A stretch of DNA of 34,456 bases from Archaeoglobaceae archaeon (GTDB taxonomy: Archaea > Halobacteriota > Archaeoglobi > Archaeoglobales > Archaeoglobaceae). The notes beneath the pieces were generated by a model that ran no database searches, was not told the DNA's origin, and was given only the letters and a program-made list of their open reading frames with translations. The position numbers were made by a program, and so were the translations under genes. The stretch covers positions 1 to 34,456 of the forward strand of contig JANXDJ010000009.1 in the NCBI GenBank assembly GCA_025059545.1, given 5' to 3'. Shown in pieces: positions 33,997-34,456 of this stretch; the stretch's first letter is position 1; each line of letters starts with the position of its first letter.

Positions 33997-34456
33997 ATGT
34001 ATCGAATTGTAAAAAAAGAAGATCTTGCTCCAAACATAAAAAAATTCGAGATCTATGCACCATTGATTGCGAAAAAAGCGAAGCCTGGACAATTTGTCAT
34101 GATAAGAATCGATGAAAAGGGTGAGAGAATACCGCTAACCCTTGTTGATGCTTCGCCAGAGAAGGGAACGATAACAATAGCGGTTCTCGAAGCTGGGAAG
34201 ACGACGAAGAAGCTGAACTCGATGAAAGAAGGAGATTGTCTTGCAAACGTCGCTGGACCGCTTGGGATTCCAGCTGAAATTGGTTATTATGGCAGAGTTG
34301 CCTGTGTTGGTGGTGGAGTTGGGATAGCTTGCATTTATCCTGAAGTAAAGGCATTTAAGAAGGCGGGAAATTACGTAGTTTCAATTCTTGGAGCGAGAAC
34401 TAAGGAAGGGTTGATACTCAAAAATGAAATAAAGGAGTTCAGCGATGAACTATACG
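33997..34456 (+). CDS. sudB: SudB/NfnA-like ferredoxin-NADP reductase subunit, N-terminal part
   Basis: The window contains the first 153 residues of a sulfide dehydrogenase/dihydroorotate dehydrogenase-like FAD/NAD-binding protein, the alpha subunit of NAD(P)H-dependent ferredoxin:NADP reductases. The FAD domain begins MYRIVKKEDLAPNIKKFEI, with PGQFVMIRIDEKGERIPLTLVD as the flavin-binding strand. The NAD-binding part begins at VACVGGGVGIACIYPEVKAFKKAG. The usual SudA/NfnB partner gene would be expected just downstream, outside the window. The ATG at 33997 is about 26 nt from the TATA-like CTATTTAAAC. Whether it serves sulfide/sulfur reduction or electron bifurcation cannot be decided here. 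Confidence 0.88.
   Translation, partial: MYRIVKKEDLAPNIKKFEIYAPLIAKKAKPGQFVMIRIDEKGERIPLTLVDASPEKGTITIAVLEAGKTTKKLNSMKEGDCLANVAGPLGIPAEIGYYGRVACVGGGVGIACIYPEVKAFKKAGNYVVSILGARTKEGLILKNEIKEFSDELY

Overview
The window is a gene-dense, AT-rich stretch of euryarchaeal chromosome, most consistent with Archaeoglobales (Archaeoglobus/Ferroglobus/Geoglobus type). Archaeal markers are Orc1/Cdc6, Rpo7 with Spt4, ribosomal proteins S24e and S27ae, Kae1, MptA, a geranylgeranyl reductase and ribose-1,5-bisphosphate isomerase. The order is suggested by a class II HMG-CoA reductase, an AF1577-type radical SAM/SPASM protein, and fatty-acid and lactate oxidation genes. Many start codons lie about 24-28 nt downstream of a TATA-like box, so leaderless transcription seems common. 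I used that spacing, together with Shine-Dalgarno sequences, to choose starts.

Layout. 1-4430: isocitrate dehydrogenase (partial), an O-methyltransferase-like protein, a MerR regulator divergent from an acyl-CoA dehydrogenase with a candidate operator between them, and ThiI. 4480-7343: ribose-1,5-bisphosphate isomerase, a small winged-helix protein, a TRAM protein and Orc1/Cdc6. 7454-10026: a radical SAM protein with a C-terminal helix-hairpin-helix, coupled to a sugar-phosphate nucleotidyltransferase. 10161-13131: a 30-residue one-helix membrane peptide directly upstream of a sodium:solute symporter, then a ferredoxin and geranylgeranyl reductase pair for lipid saturation. 13201-17168: a PAS-PAS histidine kinase broken by one frameshift, a Cys-rich HTH protein, MptA, and a secreted, membrane-anchored PLD-fold protein. 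17270-18573: an arvABC/oapABC operon (Era-like GTPase, ArvB, ArvC), whose haloarchaeal relatives drive extracellular vesicle formation. 18563-23715: a peptide-modifying-type radical SAM, tRNA-Leu(CAA), pdxST, and a two-subunit lactate/glycolate-type dehydrogenase. 23666-27051: one minus-strand operon, rpo7-spt4-dephospho-CoA kinase-rps24e-rps27ae-kae1-PHP. 27062-30613: an operon of two CBS proteins, RNA ligase Rnl3 and a DUF1464 ASKHA kinase. 30650-34456: HMG-CoA reductase, a beta-lactamase-fold nuclease, a TauE/SafE permease, a decayed PGF-CTERM gene tail, and the start of a SudB/NfnA-like flavoprotein.

The genes describe a chemo-organotrophic archaeon that oxidises acyl-CoAs and hydroxy acids and makes isoprenoid lipids. 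The most notable regulatory feature is recurring: two divergent gene pairs are each separated by exactly 49 bp with one near-symmetric TATA box in the centre, about 25 nt from both start codons. A third pair has two interleaved TATA boxes in 36 bp. All seven convergent protein-gene pairs overlap or lie within 5 bp of each other, leaving no intergenic space for terminators.
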